Positions 25,201 through 34,112 are shown, numbered from the stretch's first letter. The stretch: DNA of 64,000 nucleotides from JACQFZ01 sp045810625 (GCA_045810625.1 JBJMVQ010000048.1:18634-82633), one strand, 5' to 3'. The notes: a model not told the origin generated them from the letters alone. Numbers and translations: made by a program.

Positions 25201-25681
25201 CGCAGCCGTCGACGGTGGCGTCGCCGACGGTCGCCTGCCCGTCCGGCGTCGCCAGATAATCGTTGCCGGCGCTCAATGCGCCGGCGCTGCCCCAGGAAGC
25301 GCCGGTGCCCGTCACGCTCCAGCGCGCGCCTGACTCGGTCCAGTTCTTGAGAAAACGCGAAGCTTTGAACGACGACGCGGGCCCGTGGTACTTGTAGAGC
25401 GACAACGTCGCCGAATCGATCGTGGCGTCGTTCGGCACCGGCCCGCCTTCGGATTGGAAAATCGCGAAGCGGATCGCGAGCGACGTGCTCGTCTCGTTGA
25501 TCAGCTCATAAATGGGCCGGGTCCCTTCATTCACGTCGGTGTTGATGAGCCTCGTATCCGTGGTTCCGGCGTAGCCGTTCTGGCCGTCCATCAAGATGAC
25601 GGTGGTCTGCGCGAGCGCGGCGTTCGCGAGCGTGAGGAAAAACGTGATGAGTACGGTGCGTAATAAGGTGGAGAGCCGCAT
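22295..25681 (-). CDS. Secreted modular protein with Ig-like, PKD and right-handed beta-helix domains
   Basis: A 1128-residue exported protein. The signal peptide ends at NAALAQ (about residue 25). A carbohydrate-module-like (DNRLRE/CBM96-type) domain covers about 25-205 (DSATLSLYKY, GWKVADNSG). Then come two Ig-like repeats (LAPGSVVMNDEYIDITASA; TSIDFFVDG), a PKD-like domain (TVTFNASGS...TYPAGTYTAALTVTDSNNA, about 400-480) and a long right-handed parallel beta-helix (VIVRRVRATGAAIAGIYV, INTHPAGPFGITIEEG, YQNIIMHVYDDAIEAEGGG). Such helices are often polysaccharide lyases or surface adhesins. The start at 25681 has AAAGGA upstream and gives the signal peptide at the N-terminus. It stands alone between the integrase remnant and a decayed gene, so late acquisition is possible. 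Substrate unknown. Confidence 0.85.
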   Translation of the reverse strand: MRLSTLLRTVLITFFLTLANAALAQTTVILMDGQNGYAGTTDTRLINTDVNEGTRPIYELINETSTSLAIRFAIFQSEGGPVPNDATIDSATLSLYKYHGPASSFKASRFLKNWTESGARWSVTGTGASWGSAGALSAGNDYLATPDGQATVGDATVDGCETTSNWPAACWLNIDVTAGVRAFRAGTLNYGWKVADNSGMNGGTPREFNSRENTNWPLLRPKLTITYSPSGPLQAQITLAPGSVVMNDEYIDITASATDARVLQSAAFVIDGAQQALVTTAPFKFRWQPTPADTIGSHTLLVRITDTNGNTASATQTLTLLSRTCNLFANGTTVLNGETWGSVPQGQVVELQGVCSDNSPITSIDFFVDGVLQLNDTTAPYTYTLNTGALAIGAHTLAVRGYLTNGAVSNHAFTINITAATPPPTAQLTATPGTGTEPLTVTFNASGSTAQSPATITSLRLQFGHNNQEVTWSDKNVTQSHTYPAGTYTAALTVTDSNNATATVQRTITVNPQGGSEFPSPLPDAVQAGVGAAPVPTFHSIGLYYNGNFTAASPPPGNQVFVRYRRATDDPSAPGFAWKQGYPLWYDVRTVGNALPYDWRGRGSVVLLQPGTKYVFEFGTGSSYAQASWQHSATGTTWSETLPEGTTTIIPSQSSAYVITQGGTPSAYRVYDGWNGTSKNVVNRGGAGVNNANAEADDTSHAIVVKASYVIVRRVRATGAAIAGIYVAPNVTDVVIEDTQVDDWAWRPESRFGTNPNSWGTWGWNQAGGIHLGGSNARIVIQRNIIKAPHFGSFPWDTGGTSCAINTHPAGPFGITIEEGTLGAQQNVIRYNEITGDPTNRNKWYQDGISGQENFSAKGAPGADSDIYQNIIMHVYDDAIEAEGGGRNVRVWGNYISDTKTAIATTTVHYGPTYVWRNVVNRVRMCYQTVRDTDANATPSGSGFKYGGFDNGYGRGIRYLFHNSILEQPSGQFPAAPVYGIEGPTNGDGSVQWTISRNNIFYVWNPTYFSIEAGDTATGSSFAYDVYNGRIHGITEGTPATVYKYTNDATVTEFFYKPGHGYSSVPALGGNGTGNYQLGTTESGVKSKGLDVGDAIANFSDGYFGPAPDVGAHEDGAPPMKFGISAGQ

Positions 25682-26153
25682 GTCGTTGTCCTTTGCGCGC
25701 TCAGAGACGCGCGTGCGCGTGGATACGCCGGCGGAAAAATCGCGTCGGACCGGGTGAAACGAAAAATGCGGGGAACCGTGTCGGGCTCGACACGACCGTG
25801 CGACGACTGGCGGCCTCCCTGCGCATCGTTGTTGTTCCTGTTTGATCTTCTTGGTAACGATCGCACGACGAGCAATTCGTGCGGTCGAGCACAAAGCATA
25901 CGCACGTGCGCAGCGAGCGGAAGCGTGCTCGGTGTTCACCCGCTTCGCATGCGAGAAAGCGCGGACCTGGCTACGGTGGTTTACCGGTCCGCATTGTGGT
26001 TCGACATGCGCGGCGCGCAACGACGCCACGGCGCGGATCGGCTTGGCACTGCGGAGGTTGTCGAGTGCTAAACGAACCGGTCGGGCGTGATTGCCGATTC
26101 TGAAAACCGGCGGATGGCGGTTCTAACTGGAGCGGAGGCGGGAACTGCGATGA
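25682..26153. other. Upstream region of the beta-helix gene, no gene seen
   Basis: About 470 bases without a supported reading frame. The part nearest 25682 must contain the promoter of the minus-strand beta-helix gene. No repeat or RNA was recognised. Confidence 0.5.
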
Positions 26154-26185
26154 AACGGCTGGGATCGTTACCGATCCCAGCCGTT
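26154..26185 (-). terminator. 14 bp perfect hairpin beyond the decayed gene
   Basis: AACGGCTGGGATCG and its reverse complement enclose TTAC. It begins 11 bp after the last stop of the decayed minus-strand gene. Only TTTC follows the stem, so termination would be imperfect. Confidence 0.55.
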
Positions 26186-26195
26186 GCGTGACGCC

Positions 26196-26745
26196 TCAGC
26201 TGTTGCCTTTCTGCCGCCCGACGTCGCGTTTGTGATAATCGCAAACGCCGTTCGGGAAGTGTTACGCAGCCAATCGAGTTCCGCCGGCGTAAAGAGCGGC
26301 ACGGGGCCATACGTGCCATCGTGCAGCGCTAGTTCAACGGCTTCAGCTCGCACTTGAACATGTCGCCGCGGAAGGAATCGCCGGCGACCATGCGCGAGCT
26401 CGCGTGAATCGGAAACGCGGCAGTGCAGGCGCCCGGAGCTTGGTCGTCGAGAATTCCGTTCCACACGTCGTCGCCCGCGGCGATTAACGCGCCATTGGCC
26501 GCAACGCAACGATCGGTAAACGCCGCGGGCTTCACACCGGTCGTCAGATACTCGTCGAGCACCTGTAGCACGGCCATGATCTGCGGCAGCAGCGCGTCGT
26601 TCGAGCCGGCAAACGCGCCTTTGAGACGAGCCGGCGCAGGAGTCACGGCTACGCGCACGCCGCACCGCGTACTGCGGCGGAGACCCGCTTTACTTGCCGG
26701 TAAACGGCCGCCTATTGGCGGTGTAGCGGTAAGTATTCGTTTCAT
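26196..26745 (-). pseudogene. Decayed C-terminal piece of a DUF6351-like secreted protein
   Basis: Protein-like sequence continues through three shifted frames. One frame carries LDDQAPGACTAAFPIHASSR and FKCELKPLN and then stops. A second continues with LHDGTYGPVPLFTPAELDWL. A third finishes with FPNGVCDYHKRDVGRQKGNS and the stop at 26196. Read together they look like the tail of DUF6351-type proteins (predicted extracellular esterase-like). No start or N-terminal half is present, so this is a remnant. The family name is from memory of the tail motif and is less certain than the frameshifts. Confidence 0.55.
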
Positions 26746-27209
26746 CGCTCGTACGGTGACCGTTCGCGTCGTAGTTCGAGATTGACGGTACTGCTGGGGC
26801 TCGATGTCGCGCGGGTCTCGCCGCCGGCGCGCTTGCGTGAACCGGTCGTCGGCGCGAACGCTCGTTAGTTTGCTGTTCGCCCCATAACCGGTAGACGCGG
26901 GTGTGGCACTGGCGCGGAATTGGTTGATGAAGCGCTTTGGAAGTCGTATTGCTTGGCCTCGCTGATTTCGTAGTTTTATTTCTTTTTGGCTTTGCCCGCT
27001 CTGGCTTGTCTAACTAGGTCGGCTTTGGTGATCATTCCTGTCCTATATAGATGATGAAGTCATCGCAAAGCCGTTAAACGTTTGCAGCACGCCTTCTTTT
27101 TCATATAGGCGTTTACAAGGCTTCGCGTTCACTCCTAATATCCCTTAGCGATGCGCCAAACGGCATCCTCCGATCCGCCGTTATGACAACCATCGGGCAA
27201 GGGGGTCTA
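26746..27209. other. AT-richer intergenic region before the TRAP operon
   Basis: Bases 26930-27180 are clearly poorer in GC than their surroundings (runs such as TTTTATTTCTTTTTGG) and contain no supported gene. The lower GC and the neighbouring remnants suggest residual foreign DNA. The TRAP operon promoter must lie here. Confidence 0.45.
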
Positions 27210-28211
27210 ATGAAGACGGTCTTAAGTGCCATTTCCGCAATATGCGTAGCGCTCACGTTGCTGGCGAGCGCGCACGCGGCCGAGCCGATCGTGATCAAGT
27301 TCAGTCACGTCGCGGCCGCCGATACCCCCAAGGGTAAGGGCGCGCTCAAATTCAAGGAACTTGCCGAGGCGCGCACCAAGGGCGCCGTTAAAGTCGAGGT
27401 TTACCCGAACAGCTCGCTTTACAAGGATCGCGAGGAGCTCGAAGCGCTGCAGCTCGGCGCCGTGCAAATGCTCGCGCCCTCGGTATCGAAATTCGGTCCG
27501 CTCGGCGTGCGCGAGTTCGACGTGTTCGAGCTGCCGTATGTGTTCGACGACTACGATGATCTGCGCAAAGTCGCCGACGGGCCGGTCGGTCGGAACATTT
27601 TGAAGAAACTGGACGGCAAGGGGCTCATCGGCCTCGATTATTGGGACAACGGCTTCAAGAGCATGAGCGCCAACAAGCCGTTGAAGCGCCCGGAAGACTG
27701 CAAAGGGCTCAAGATGCGCATCGCTTCCTCCAAAGTGGTCGAAGCGAACATGCGCGCGCTCGGCGCGATTCCGCAAGTCATGGCGTTCTCCGAGGTGTAC
27801 CACGCGCTGCAGACCGGCGTCGTCGACGGCACCGAAAACACGCCGTCGAATCTCTACACGCAGCGCATGCACGAAGTGCAAAAGTACTATGCGCTCACCG
27901 AGCACGGCGTGACCGAGTACGTGATCGTCGTCAACAAAAAGTACTGGGAAGGCCTGCCGCCCGACATACGATCGGCGCTCGAAGCCGCGATGAAGGACAC
28001 GACGCGCTATGTCAACCAAATCGCTAAACAGGAAAACGACGAAGCGCTCGAGGCGGTTCGCAAATCCGGCAAGACGCAGATTCTGCGCCTGACGCCCGAC
28101 GAAAAAGCGGCGTGGAAGAAAGCGATGGCGAAGGTCTACGATGAAATGGGAAGCAAAGTCGGCAAGGATCTGATCCAGACGATCGAACACGAGACCGGAC
28201 ACAAACGATGA
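27210..28211 (+). CDS. dctP: TRAP transporter substrate-binding protein (DctP)
   Basis: A 333-residue periplasmic binding protein. The signal peptide ends at SAHA (about residue 22) and the mature protein starts AEPIVIKFSHVAA. DctP features include GALKFKELAEARTKGAVKVEVYPNSSLY-type text and the conserved substrate Arg region GLKMRIASSKVVEANMRALGA. The start at 27210 has AAGGGGG upstream; the track start at 27183 would spoil the signal peptide. First of five overlapping genes (dctP-dctQ-dctM-tcuA-tcuB), so the ligand is probably the same acid oxidised by TcuA. Confidence 0.93.
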   Translation: MKTVLSAISAICVALTLLASAHAAEPIVIKFSHVAAADTPKGKGALKFKELAEARTKGAVKVEVYPNSSLYKDREELEALQLGAVQMLAPSVSKFGPLGVREFDVFELPYVFDDYDDLRKVADGPVGRNILKKLDGKGLIGLDYWDNGFKSMSANKPLKRPEDCKGLKMRIASSKVVEANMRALGAIPQVMAFSEVYHALQTGVVDGTENTPSNLYTQRMHEVQKYYALTEHGVTEYVIVVNKKYWEGLPPDIRSALEAAMKDTTRYVNQIAKQENDEALEAVRKSGKTQILRLTPDEKAAWKKAMAKVYDEMGSKVGKDLIQTIEHETGHKR

Positions 28212-28807
28212 TGCGTGTACTCGATCACCTGGAAGAATGGGTGATCGGCACGTTGATGGCGGCCGCGACCGCCATTATTTTTGTCGCGGTCCTGCATCGC
28301 TACGCCTCCGGTCTGCCGATACCGGTATTGCAGGACGCGCTGCTCGGCATCCATCTCGGCTGGGCGCAGGAGCTCTGCATCTACATGTTCGTATGGATGG
28401 CGAAGTTCGGCGCCGCCTACGGCGTACGCACCGGCATCCATGTGGGCGTGGATGTCTTGATCAATCGGCTCAACGGCAAATTCCGCGCGTGGTTCATCCT
28501 CTTCGGTCTGCTCGCGGGTGCGCTGTTCACGGGCGTCGTCGGCGTGCTCGGCGCCAACCTCGTGCTGCGGCTGGTGTCGACCGATCAGGTATCGCCCGAT
28601 CTCGAACTGCCGATGTGGATCGTGTATCTCGCGATACCGCTCGGCTCGTTCCTCATGTGCTTTCGCTTCCTGCAGGTCGCATGGCGATTCCACAACACCG
28701 GCGCCCTGCCGCGCCACGATCACGCGCACGTCGAAGGCGTCGATGAAGCCGCGGCGATCGACCTTCATCCGCGCGATCTGAAATCGAACGGACGCGAGCC
28801 GCGATGA
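28208..28807 (+). CDS. dctQ: TRAP transporter small permease (DctQ)
   Basis: A 199-residue inner-membrane protein with four hydrophobic helices (about 15-35, 60-75, 95-120, 140-160), as in DctQ. It starts inside the stop codon of dctP and its stop overlaps the dctM start, so it is translationally coupled on both sides. It stabilises the DctM permease. Confidence 0.9.
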   Translation: MMRVLDHLEEWVIGTLMAAATAIIFVAVLHRYASGLPIPVLQDALLGIHLGWAQELCIYMFVWMAKFGAAYGVRTGIHVGVDVLINRLNGKFRAWFILFGLLAGALFTGVVGVLGANLVLRLVSTDQVSPDLELPMWIVYLAIPLGSFLMCFRFLQVAWRFHNTGALPRHDHAHVEGVDEAAAIDLHPRDLKSNGREPR

Positions 28808-30090
28808 ACGCCGCGATCATTTTCGTGCTGCTGTTCGCGCTGATGCTCACCGGGATGCCGGTCTCGATTTCGCTCGGCCTGACGGTGCTCGCATTTCTTT
28901 TCACCATGACGCATGTGCCGATCGAATCGGTGGCGCTCAAGCTCTTCACCGGCATCGAAAAGTTCGAAATCATGGCGGTGCCGTTCTTCATTCTCGCCGG
29001 AAATTTCCTCACGCACGGCGGCGTCGCTCGCCGCATGATCGCCTTCGCGACCGCAACCGTCGGTCATTGGTACGGCGGCCTCGGGTTGGCCGGTGTCGTC
29101 GCGTGCGCGCTGTTCGCCGCCATCTCCGGATCGAGCCCGGCGACGGTCGTCGCGATCGGCAGCATCCTGCTGCCGGCGATGGTGAAGCAGGGATTTCCGC
29201 CGCGCTTCGGCGCCGGCGTCATCACGACATCGGGTGCGCTCGGCATCCTGATTCCCCCGTCAATCACGATGGTGCTTTACGGCGTTGCGACCAATACGTC
29301 GGTTGGAGCGCTGTTCATATCCGGCATCGTTCCGGGCCTGGCGCTTGCCGTCATGCTCGGGCTGACGACGTGGTATCGCGCGCGTAAGAACGATCATCCA
29401 CGCCAGCCGAAGGCGAGCTGGAGCGAATGGCTGCAGGCGTTCCGCCGCAGCGTCTGGGGGCTGCTGCTTATCGTCATCGTGATCGGCGGCATCTACAGCG
29501 GCATATTCACGCCCACGGAAGCGGCCGCGATGAGCGCCGTTTACGCCTTCGTCATCGCGGTGTTCGTGTACAAAGACCTGCCGCTCAAGCGCGTGCCGCT
29601 CGTGCTGCTTGACTCCGCCAACTTGAGCGCGATGCTGCTCTACATCATCACCAACGCCGTTCTGTTCTCGTTTCTGATGACGCACGAGAATATCCCGCAG
29701 GCGATGGCCGACTGGATGTCGAGCCGCGGCATGGGCCAGGTCGAATTCCTGCTCGCGGTGAACGTTCTGTTGCTCCTCGCCGGCAACGTCATGGAACCGA
29801 CCTCGATCGTATTGATCATGGCGCCGATTCTGTTTCCCATCGCGACGACGCTCGGCATCGATCCGGTGCATTTCGGCATCGTGATCACGGTCAACATGGA
29901 AATCGGCATGTGCCACCCCCCCGTGGGGCTCAACCTCTATGTCGCCAGCGGAATCGCGCGCATGGGCATCACCGAGCTGACCGTGGCCGTCTGGCCATGG
30001 CTGCTCACCATGCTGATATTCCTCGTCATCGTGACCTACTGGCCGGCGCTGTCGTTGTGGCTGCCGAAAACGCTGGGCGTCATGGGATGA
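28804..30090 (+). CDS. dctM: TRAP transporter large permease (DctM)
   Basis: A 428-residue, roughly 12-helix membrane protein that moves the substrate with Na+ or H+. Family text: GMPVSISLGL near the N-terminus, LAGVVACALFAAISGSSPAT and ITTSGALGILIPPSITMVLY. ATGA overlaps join it to dctQ and to tcuA. Confidence 0.95.
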   Translation: MNAAIIFVLLFALMLTGMPVSISLGLTVLAFLFTMTHVPIESVALKLFTGIEKFEIMAVPFFILAGNFLTHGGVARRMIAFATATVGHWYGGLGLAGVVACALFAAISGSSPATVVAIGSILLPAMVKQGFPPRFGAGVITTSGALGILIPPSITMVLYGVATNTSVGALFISGIVPGLALAVMLGLTTWYRARKNDHPRQPKASWSEWLQAFRRSVWGLLLIVIVIGGIYSGIFTPTEAAAMSAVYAFVIAVFVYKDLPLKRVPLVLLDSANLSAMLLYIITNAVLFSFLMTHENIPQAMADWMSSRGMGQVEFLLAVNVLLLLAGNVMEPTSIVLIMAPILFPIATTLGIDPVHFGIVITVNMEIGMCHPPVGLNLYVASGIARMGITELTVAVWPWLLTMLIFLVIVTYWPALSLWLPKTLGVMG

Positions 30091-31475
30091 GCGCCGCGCC
30101 GGACGTTCTCGTGCTGGGCGGCGGCAACGCCGCCCTCTGCGCCGCGATCACCGCGCGCGAAGCCGGAGCGAGCGTATGCGTCGTCGAATGCGCGCCGGTG
30201 GAATTCCGCGGCGGCAACAGCCGGCACACGCGCAATCTGCGCTGCATGCACGACGCACCGACCGGCGTCCTGACCGACGCGTACCCCGAAGAGGAATACT
30301 TGGCCGACCTCATACGTGTTACCGAAGGCGAGACCAATGCCGCGCTCGCCCAGCAAACCATTCGCGCGTCGGCCGACTGCATGGATTGGATGCAGCGCCA
30401 TGGCGTGCGTTTTCAACCCTCGCTCCGCGGCACGCTACACCTCGGCCGCACCAATGCGTTCTTTCTCGGCGGCGGCAAAGCGCTGATGAACGCGTACTAC
30501 GCGGCCGCCATGCGTCTGGGCGTCACGATTCTCTACAACGCCGAAGTCGTCGAGCTCGACATACACGACGGCAAATTCCAATCGGCGTCGATTCGGATCG
30601 ACGGCCGCATGCAGGACGTACGTGCTCGCGCAGTCGTGATCGCCACCGGGGGGTTCGAATCCAATCTCGACTGGCTGCGCGACGCCTGGGGGCCGGCCGC
30701 AGACAACTTCCTCGTCCGCGGCACACCGTACAACAAGGGAACCGTGCTCAAGCAGTTGCTGGCGCTTGGCGCCGAATCGATCGGCGATCCGACGCAGTGC
30801 CACGCGGTCGCCATCGACGCACGCTCACCGAAGTTCGACGGCGGGATCGTCACCCGCGTCGACTGCGTGTCCCTTGGCATCGTCGTGAATAAACACGCCG
30901 AGCGCTTTTACGACGAAGGCGAGGATTTCTGGCCGAAGCGCTATGCGATCTGGGGGCGGCTCATCGCGCAGCAGCCCGACCAGATTGCGTATGCGATCAT
31001 CGATGCCAAAGCGACGGGCAAGTTCATGCCGCCGGTATTTCCGCCGCTGCAGGCTCGCTCCCTCGCCGAGCTCGCGGCGAGCCTGCACCTCGAGCCCGCG
31101 GCGCTCGAGGCCACCGTCGGTGCGTTCAACCGCGCGGTGCGACCGGGCCGCTTCGACCACACGATCCTCGATGACTGCCGCACGCGCGGACTGCATCCGG
31201 AAAAAACCCATTGGGCGCTGCCCGTCGATACGCCGCCGTTCTACGGTTACCCGCTCCGTCCCGGCATTACATTTACGTATCTCGGCGTCAAAGTGAACGA
31301 ACAGGCGGCGGTTATCCTGCGCGGCGGCGAGCGCGCCGAGAATATCTTCGCGGCGGGAGAAATCATGGCGGGCAACATACTCGGTAAAGGCTACCTGGCG
31401 GGGATCGGCATGACGATCGGCACCGTGTACGGACGCATTGCAGGCAGGGAGGCGGCGCATCGTGCCGGATACTGA
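30087..31475 (+). CDS. tcuA: FAD-dependent tricarballylate dehydrogenase
   Basis: A 462-residue flavoprotein of the succinate dehydrogenase / fumarate reductase family. The FAD-binding N-terminus is DVLVLGGGNAALCAAITARE, the capping domain contains HLGRTNAFFLGGGKALM, and the C-terminal signature is FAAGEIMAGNILGKGYLAGIG. TcuA oxidises tricarballylate to cis-aconitate. The pairing with a TcuB-type gene and a TRAP transporter supports a tricarballylate-type substrate, although a related tricarboxylate is possible. It starts in the dctM stop. Confidence 0.9.
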   Translation: MSAAPDVLVLGGGNAALCAAITAREAGASVCVVECAPVEFRGGNSRHTRNLRCMHDAPTGVLTDAYPEEEYLADLIRVTEGETNAALAQQTIRASADCMDWMQRHGVRFQPSLRGTLHLGRTNAFFLGGGKALMNAYYAAAMRLGVTILYNAEVVELDIHDGKFQSASIRIDGRMQDVRARAVVIATGGFESNLDWLRDAWGPAADNFLVRGTPYNKGTVLKQLLALGAESIGDPTQCHAVAIDARSPKFDGGIVTRVDCVSLGIVVNKHAERFYDEGEDFWPKRYAIWGRLIAQQPDQIAYAIIDAKATGKFMPPVFPPLQARSLAELAASLHLEPAALEATVGAFNRAVRPGRFDHTILDDCRTRGLHPEKTHWALPVDTPPFYGYPLRPGITFTYLGVKVNEQAAVILRGGERAENIFAAGEIMAGNILGKGYLAGIGMTIGTVYGRIAGREAAHRAGY

Positions 31476-32577
31476 CGCTCTGCGCGAAGGCGCGCGCCTG
31501 CTCGGGATCTGCAACGCGTGCCGTTACTGTGAAGGATACTGCGCGGTGTTTCCGGCCATGGAGCGACGCTTGGATTTTCCGGCCGGCGATATTCGCTACC
31601 TGGCCAATCTCTGTCATCAGTGCGGCGAATGCTACTACGCGTGCCAGTACGCGCCGCCGCATGAATTTGCCGTTAACGTTCCGAAGATCCTCGCCGAAAT
31701 CCGCGCACAATCGTATCGCCGCTACGTCTGGCCGGCGATGCTCGCGCGCGTTTTCGACCGAAACAGCCTCCTCGTCGCGCTGGTTACCCTCGCCGCGTTA
31801 GTTGGCGCGTTCTTTGTCGCGGCAATGACGCACGGTAGCGCGTTTCAACGCGCGATACCCGGCGGTGATTTTTACGCGCTAGTCCCCCACAACATGATGA
31901 TCGCCATCTTTGGCGCGGCGGCGCTCTTCGTACTCGTCGCGTTCGGTATTAGCTTTGTTCGTGGCTGGCGCGACATCAACGTACAGTCGGCCGCTCGCTT
32001 GCGCGCACCCGCATTGTACGGCGCGCTGCGCGATGCATTCTCCCTTACGTATCTTCACGGTGGCGGAACGAACTGCACGACCGCGGAACCCACCGATGCG
32101 CCATGGCGCCGTCGGTTCCACCATCTCACCTTTTATGGCTTTCTGCTGTGCTTCGCCGCGACCTCGGTCGGCACGCTCTACCATTACGCGTTTGGTTGGC
32201 GCGCGCCGTACGACTACACGAGCCTGCCGGTCTTGTTGGGGACCGCCGGTGGCATCGGACTCATCATCGGGCCGGCCGGACTTTATTGGCTGAAACGCCG
32301 ACGCGATAGCGCGATCACCGATGACAAACAGCGTGGAATGGACGTCGCGTTTATCGCGCTGCTGTTCACGACGAGTCTCACGGGACTGTTGCTGCTCGCC
32401 CTGCGCGAGACCCAAGCGCTGGGAACATTATTGATACTCCATCTTGCCGTCGTCATGGCGCTGTTTCTCACCCTGCCATACGGAAAATTCGTGCACGGCC
32501 TTTATCGCTTTGCCGCCCTTGCGAAGAATGCCCTCGAGCGTGATCGACATACGCAAATTCGCCCTGACCTACAGTGA
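31462..32577 (+). CDS. tcuB: Tricarballylate utilisation membrane iron-sulfur protein
   Basis: A 371-residue protein that reoxidises the TcuA flavin and passes electrons to the quinone pool. The N-terminal half binds two Fe-S clusters (CNACRYCEGYCAVFP and CHQCGECYYACQYAPP); the C-terminal half has about six transmembrane helices with His residues that may bind haem. The GTG at 31462 is the likely start (GGGAGG upstream) and overlaps the tcuA end by 14 bases; an upstream TTG at 31438 is less likely. Last gene of the operon. Confidence 0.9.
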   Translation: MPDTDALREGARLLGICNACRYCEGYCAVFPAMERRLDFPAGDIRYLANLCHQCGECYYACQYAPPHEFAVNVPKILAEIRAQSYRRYVWPAMLARVFDRNSLLVALVTLAALVGAFFVAAMTHGSAFQRAIPGGDFYALVPHNMMIAIFGAAALFVLVAFGISFVRGWRDINVQSAARLRAPALYGALRDAFSLTYLHGGGTNCTTAEPTDAPWRRRFHHLTFYGFLLCFAATSVGTLYHYAFGWRAPYDYTSLPVLLGTAGGIGLIIGPAGLYWLKRRRDSAITDDKQRGMDVAFIALLFTTSLTGLLLLALRETQALGTLLILHLAVVMALFLTLPYGKFVHGLYRFAALAKNALERDRHTQIRPDLQ

Positions 32578-32911
32578 TGCACGGTACCCGCTTCGACCCG
32601 ACGAGCCATCGATATTGAATCGGCACGCATGAACGAATGCGGCGACCGCCGGAAAACTGAGGACGGCATCGGGTATGTGGACAGCAGCGTCGTCGACGGT
32701 TCTGTCAAAGTGCTGCTGCGGGTACCGTAAGACAGGCGTCGGAACCCGCGCCGCTTCGGCGGCGGGCGCGACGCAGCGCGGCACGACCCGCGCGCTCCGG
32801 CAGTCCTGCGGCCTACGCCCGTAGCTTGCGACTCCTCCGCGCCGGTGGCGTTGGCCTTCCTCGCGATAATGCCCCCGACGTTCGAAGCACGCTCTCCCTC
32901 GGCCGGCCCGG
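32578..32911. other. Gap between two convergent operons
   Basis: There is no supported gene in 334 bases. It separates tcuB (plus strand) from the acyl carrier protein gene (minus strand). No clear terminator hairpin with a T-run was found. Confidence 0.5.
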
Positions 32912-33193
32912 CTAGCGCTTCGACGCAACGAGCGAAGCGATGTGCTCCGCCAACGCTTTTACCGTGGGATACTCGTACAGCACATTCGGCAAGACTTCCT
33001 CGCCGGTCCAGTTCGCGATGTCTCCGCTCATCACCACCGCCAACATCGAGTCCACGCCGTATTCGGAGAACACGACCTCCCGTTTTATCGACGACGGCGC
33101 GACATTCAGCCGCTTCGCGAGATAATTCACGATCCAGTCCGCGGCCACTTCGGCGGTAATCGCCGGCTTCTTGGCCATTGCATTGCTGCTCAC
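32912..33193 (-). CDS. Acyl carrier protein
   Basis: A 93-residue carrier protein. The phosphopantetheine attachment site is S49 in YGVDSMLAV (the DSM variant of DSL), followed by the helix III region NVLYEYPTVKALAEHIA. This resembles PKS-type stand-alone ACPs more than the fatty acid synthase AcpP. The start is GTG 33193 with a near-perfect AAGGAGGAG six bases upstream; an in-frame ATG at 33178 lacks this. Last gene of the minus-strand lipid cluster; it is probably loaded by the fatty acyl-AMP ligase at its other end. Confidence 0.92.
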   Translation of the reverse strand: MSSNAMAKKPAITAEVAADWIVNYLAKRLNVAPSSIKREVVFSEYGVDSMLAVVMSGDIANWTGEEVLPNVLYEYPTVKALAEHIASLVASKR

Positions 33194-33224
33194 GATCCAC
33201 TCCTCCTTATGCTGCACACCTTGC

Positions 33225-34112
33225 TCACAGATGCGCCGCCAACCACTCCTTGATCGGCGCAACCTGCGAAAGGCTCATCAGATGCGGGAAATGCCCCGCC
33301 TCTTCGATCTCGATCAGCTCCATGTCGGGCTTCCTTTCCTTCATCTGCGCCGCAACGTCCGGCGTCACCACCTCGGAGTGCGCGCCCCGAATCAGCAGAA
33401 CCGGGCAACGAATGCTCTCCCACAGCGTCCACGGCTCCGGCCGGCGCCCATGATTGCCGAGCCACACCCGCGGGATGTCCTTGTCGTAGGCAAGCACATA
33501 CTCGCCGGCGGGAGTTTGGCGCACGCTGTGCCGGACGATTTCGTCGAACCGCTCGGGCGCGAGGTCGCCGCTGTTCCTCATGACGAGCTTCATCCAGCTA
33601 ACGACGCTGTTCATGGAACCGAACAACGGGTAGTAGCTGATGTTCCGTGCGGTCTTTTCGTAGAACTCCTGACGGATGCCGACACCGGCTTCATTCAGCA
33701 CGAGACAGCCGATCGGTGAATCGGGTCGCGCCGCCAGGCGTATGCCCATCAAACCGCCGTACGACGAACCAACGTACCCGATTCGCCGGCCGCGGAGGTC
33801 CGACATTAGATCCAGCAGCTGCGCCAGGAACATCTCCTTCTCGTAGACCACTCGTCCCTCGAACCAGTCGCTGTCGCCGTGACCGAGCAGGTCAGGCGCA
33901 TACACGTCGAAGCGGTCGCTCAGATAGCGCGCGAGGTAGGTGAAATCGTGGCGGTTACGCGTGATGCCGTGCACGCAAACGACCGCGCTGTCGCGATCCG
34001 CAGCTTGGTAGCGGTCGTAAACGTATCCGACGGTCTCTTCGCCCAGCGCGAACTGTCGGCGATGTGTTTCGCCGGCGATCGTCGGGGACGCGGTCGATAC
34101 GGTCATGTCCAC
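33225..34112 (-). CDS. Alpha/beta hydrolase in the lipid cluster
   Basis: A 295-residue alpha/beta hydrolase with VCVHGITRNRHDF (oxyanion region, about 46-58), the nucleophile elbow VGSSYGGLM, and a final EEAGHFPHL catalytic His. GTG 34112 (GAGGGG upstream) or ATG 34106 may be the start. It lies 31 bp before the ACP gene and 39 bp after the haem-oxygenase-like gene on the same strand. It could release the product from the ACP or hydrolyse an ester; the fold does not decide. Confidence 0.85.
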   Translation of the reverse strand: MDMTVSTASPTIAGETHRRQFALGEETVGYVYDRYQAADRDSAVVCVHGITRNRHDFTYLARYLSDRFDVYAPDLLGHGDSDWFEGRVVYEKEMFLAQLLDLMSDLRGRRIGYVGSSYGGLMGIRLAARPDSPIGCLVLNEAGVGIRQEFYEKTARNISYYPLFGSMNSVVSWMKLVMRNSGDLAPERFDEIVRHSVRQTPAGEYVLAYDKDIPRVWLGNHGRRPEPWTLWESIRCPVLLIRGAHSEVVTPDVAAQMKERKPDMELIEIEEAGHFPHLMSLSQVAPIKEWLAAHL

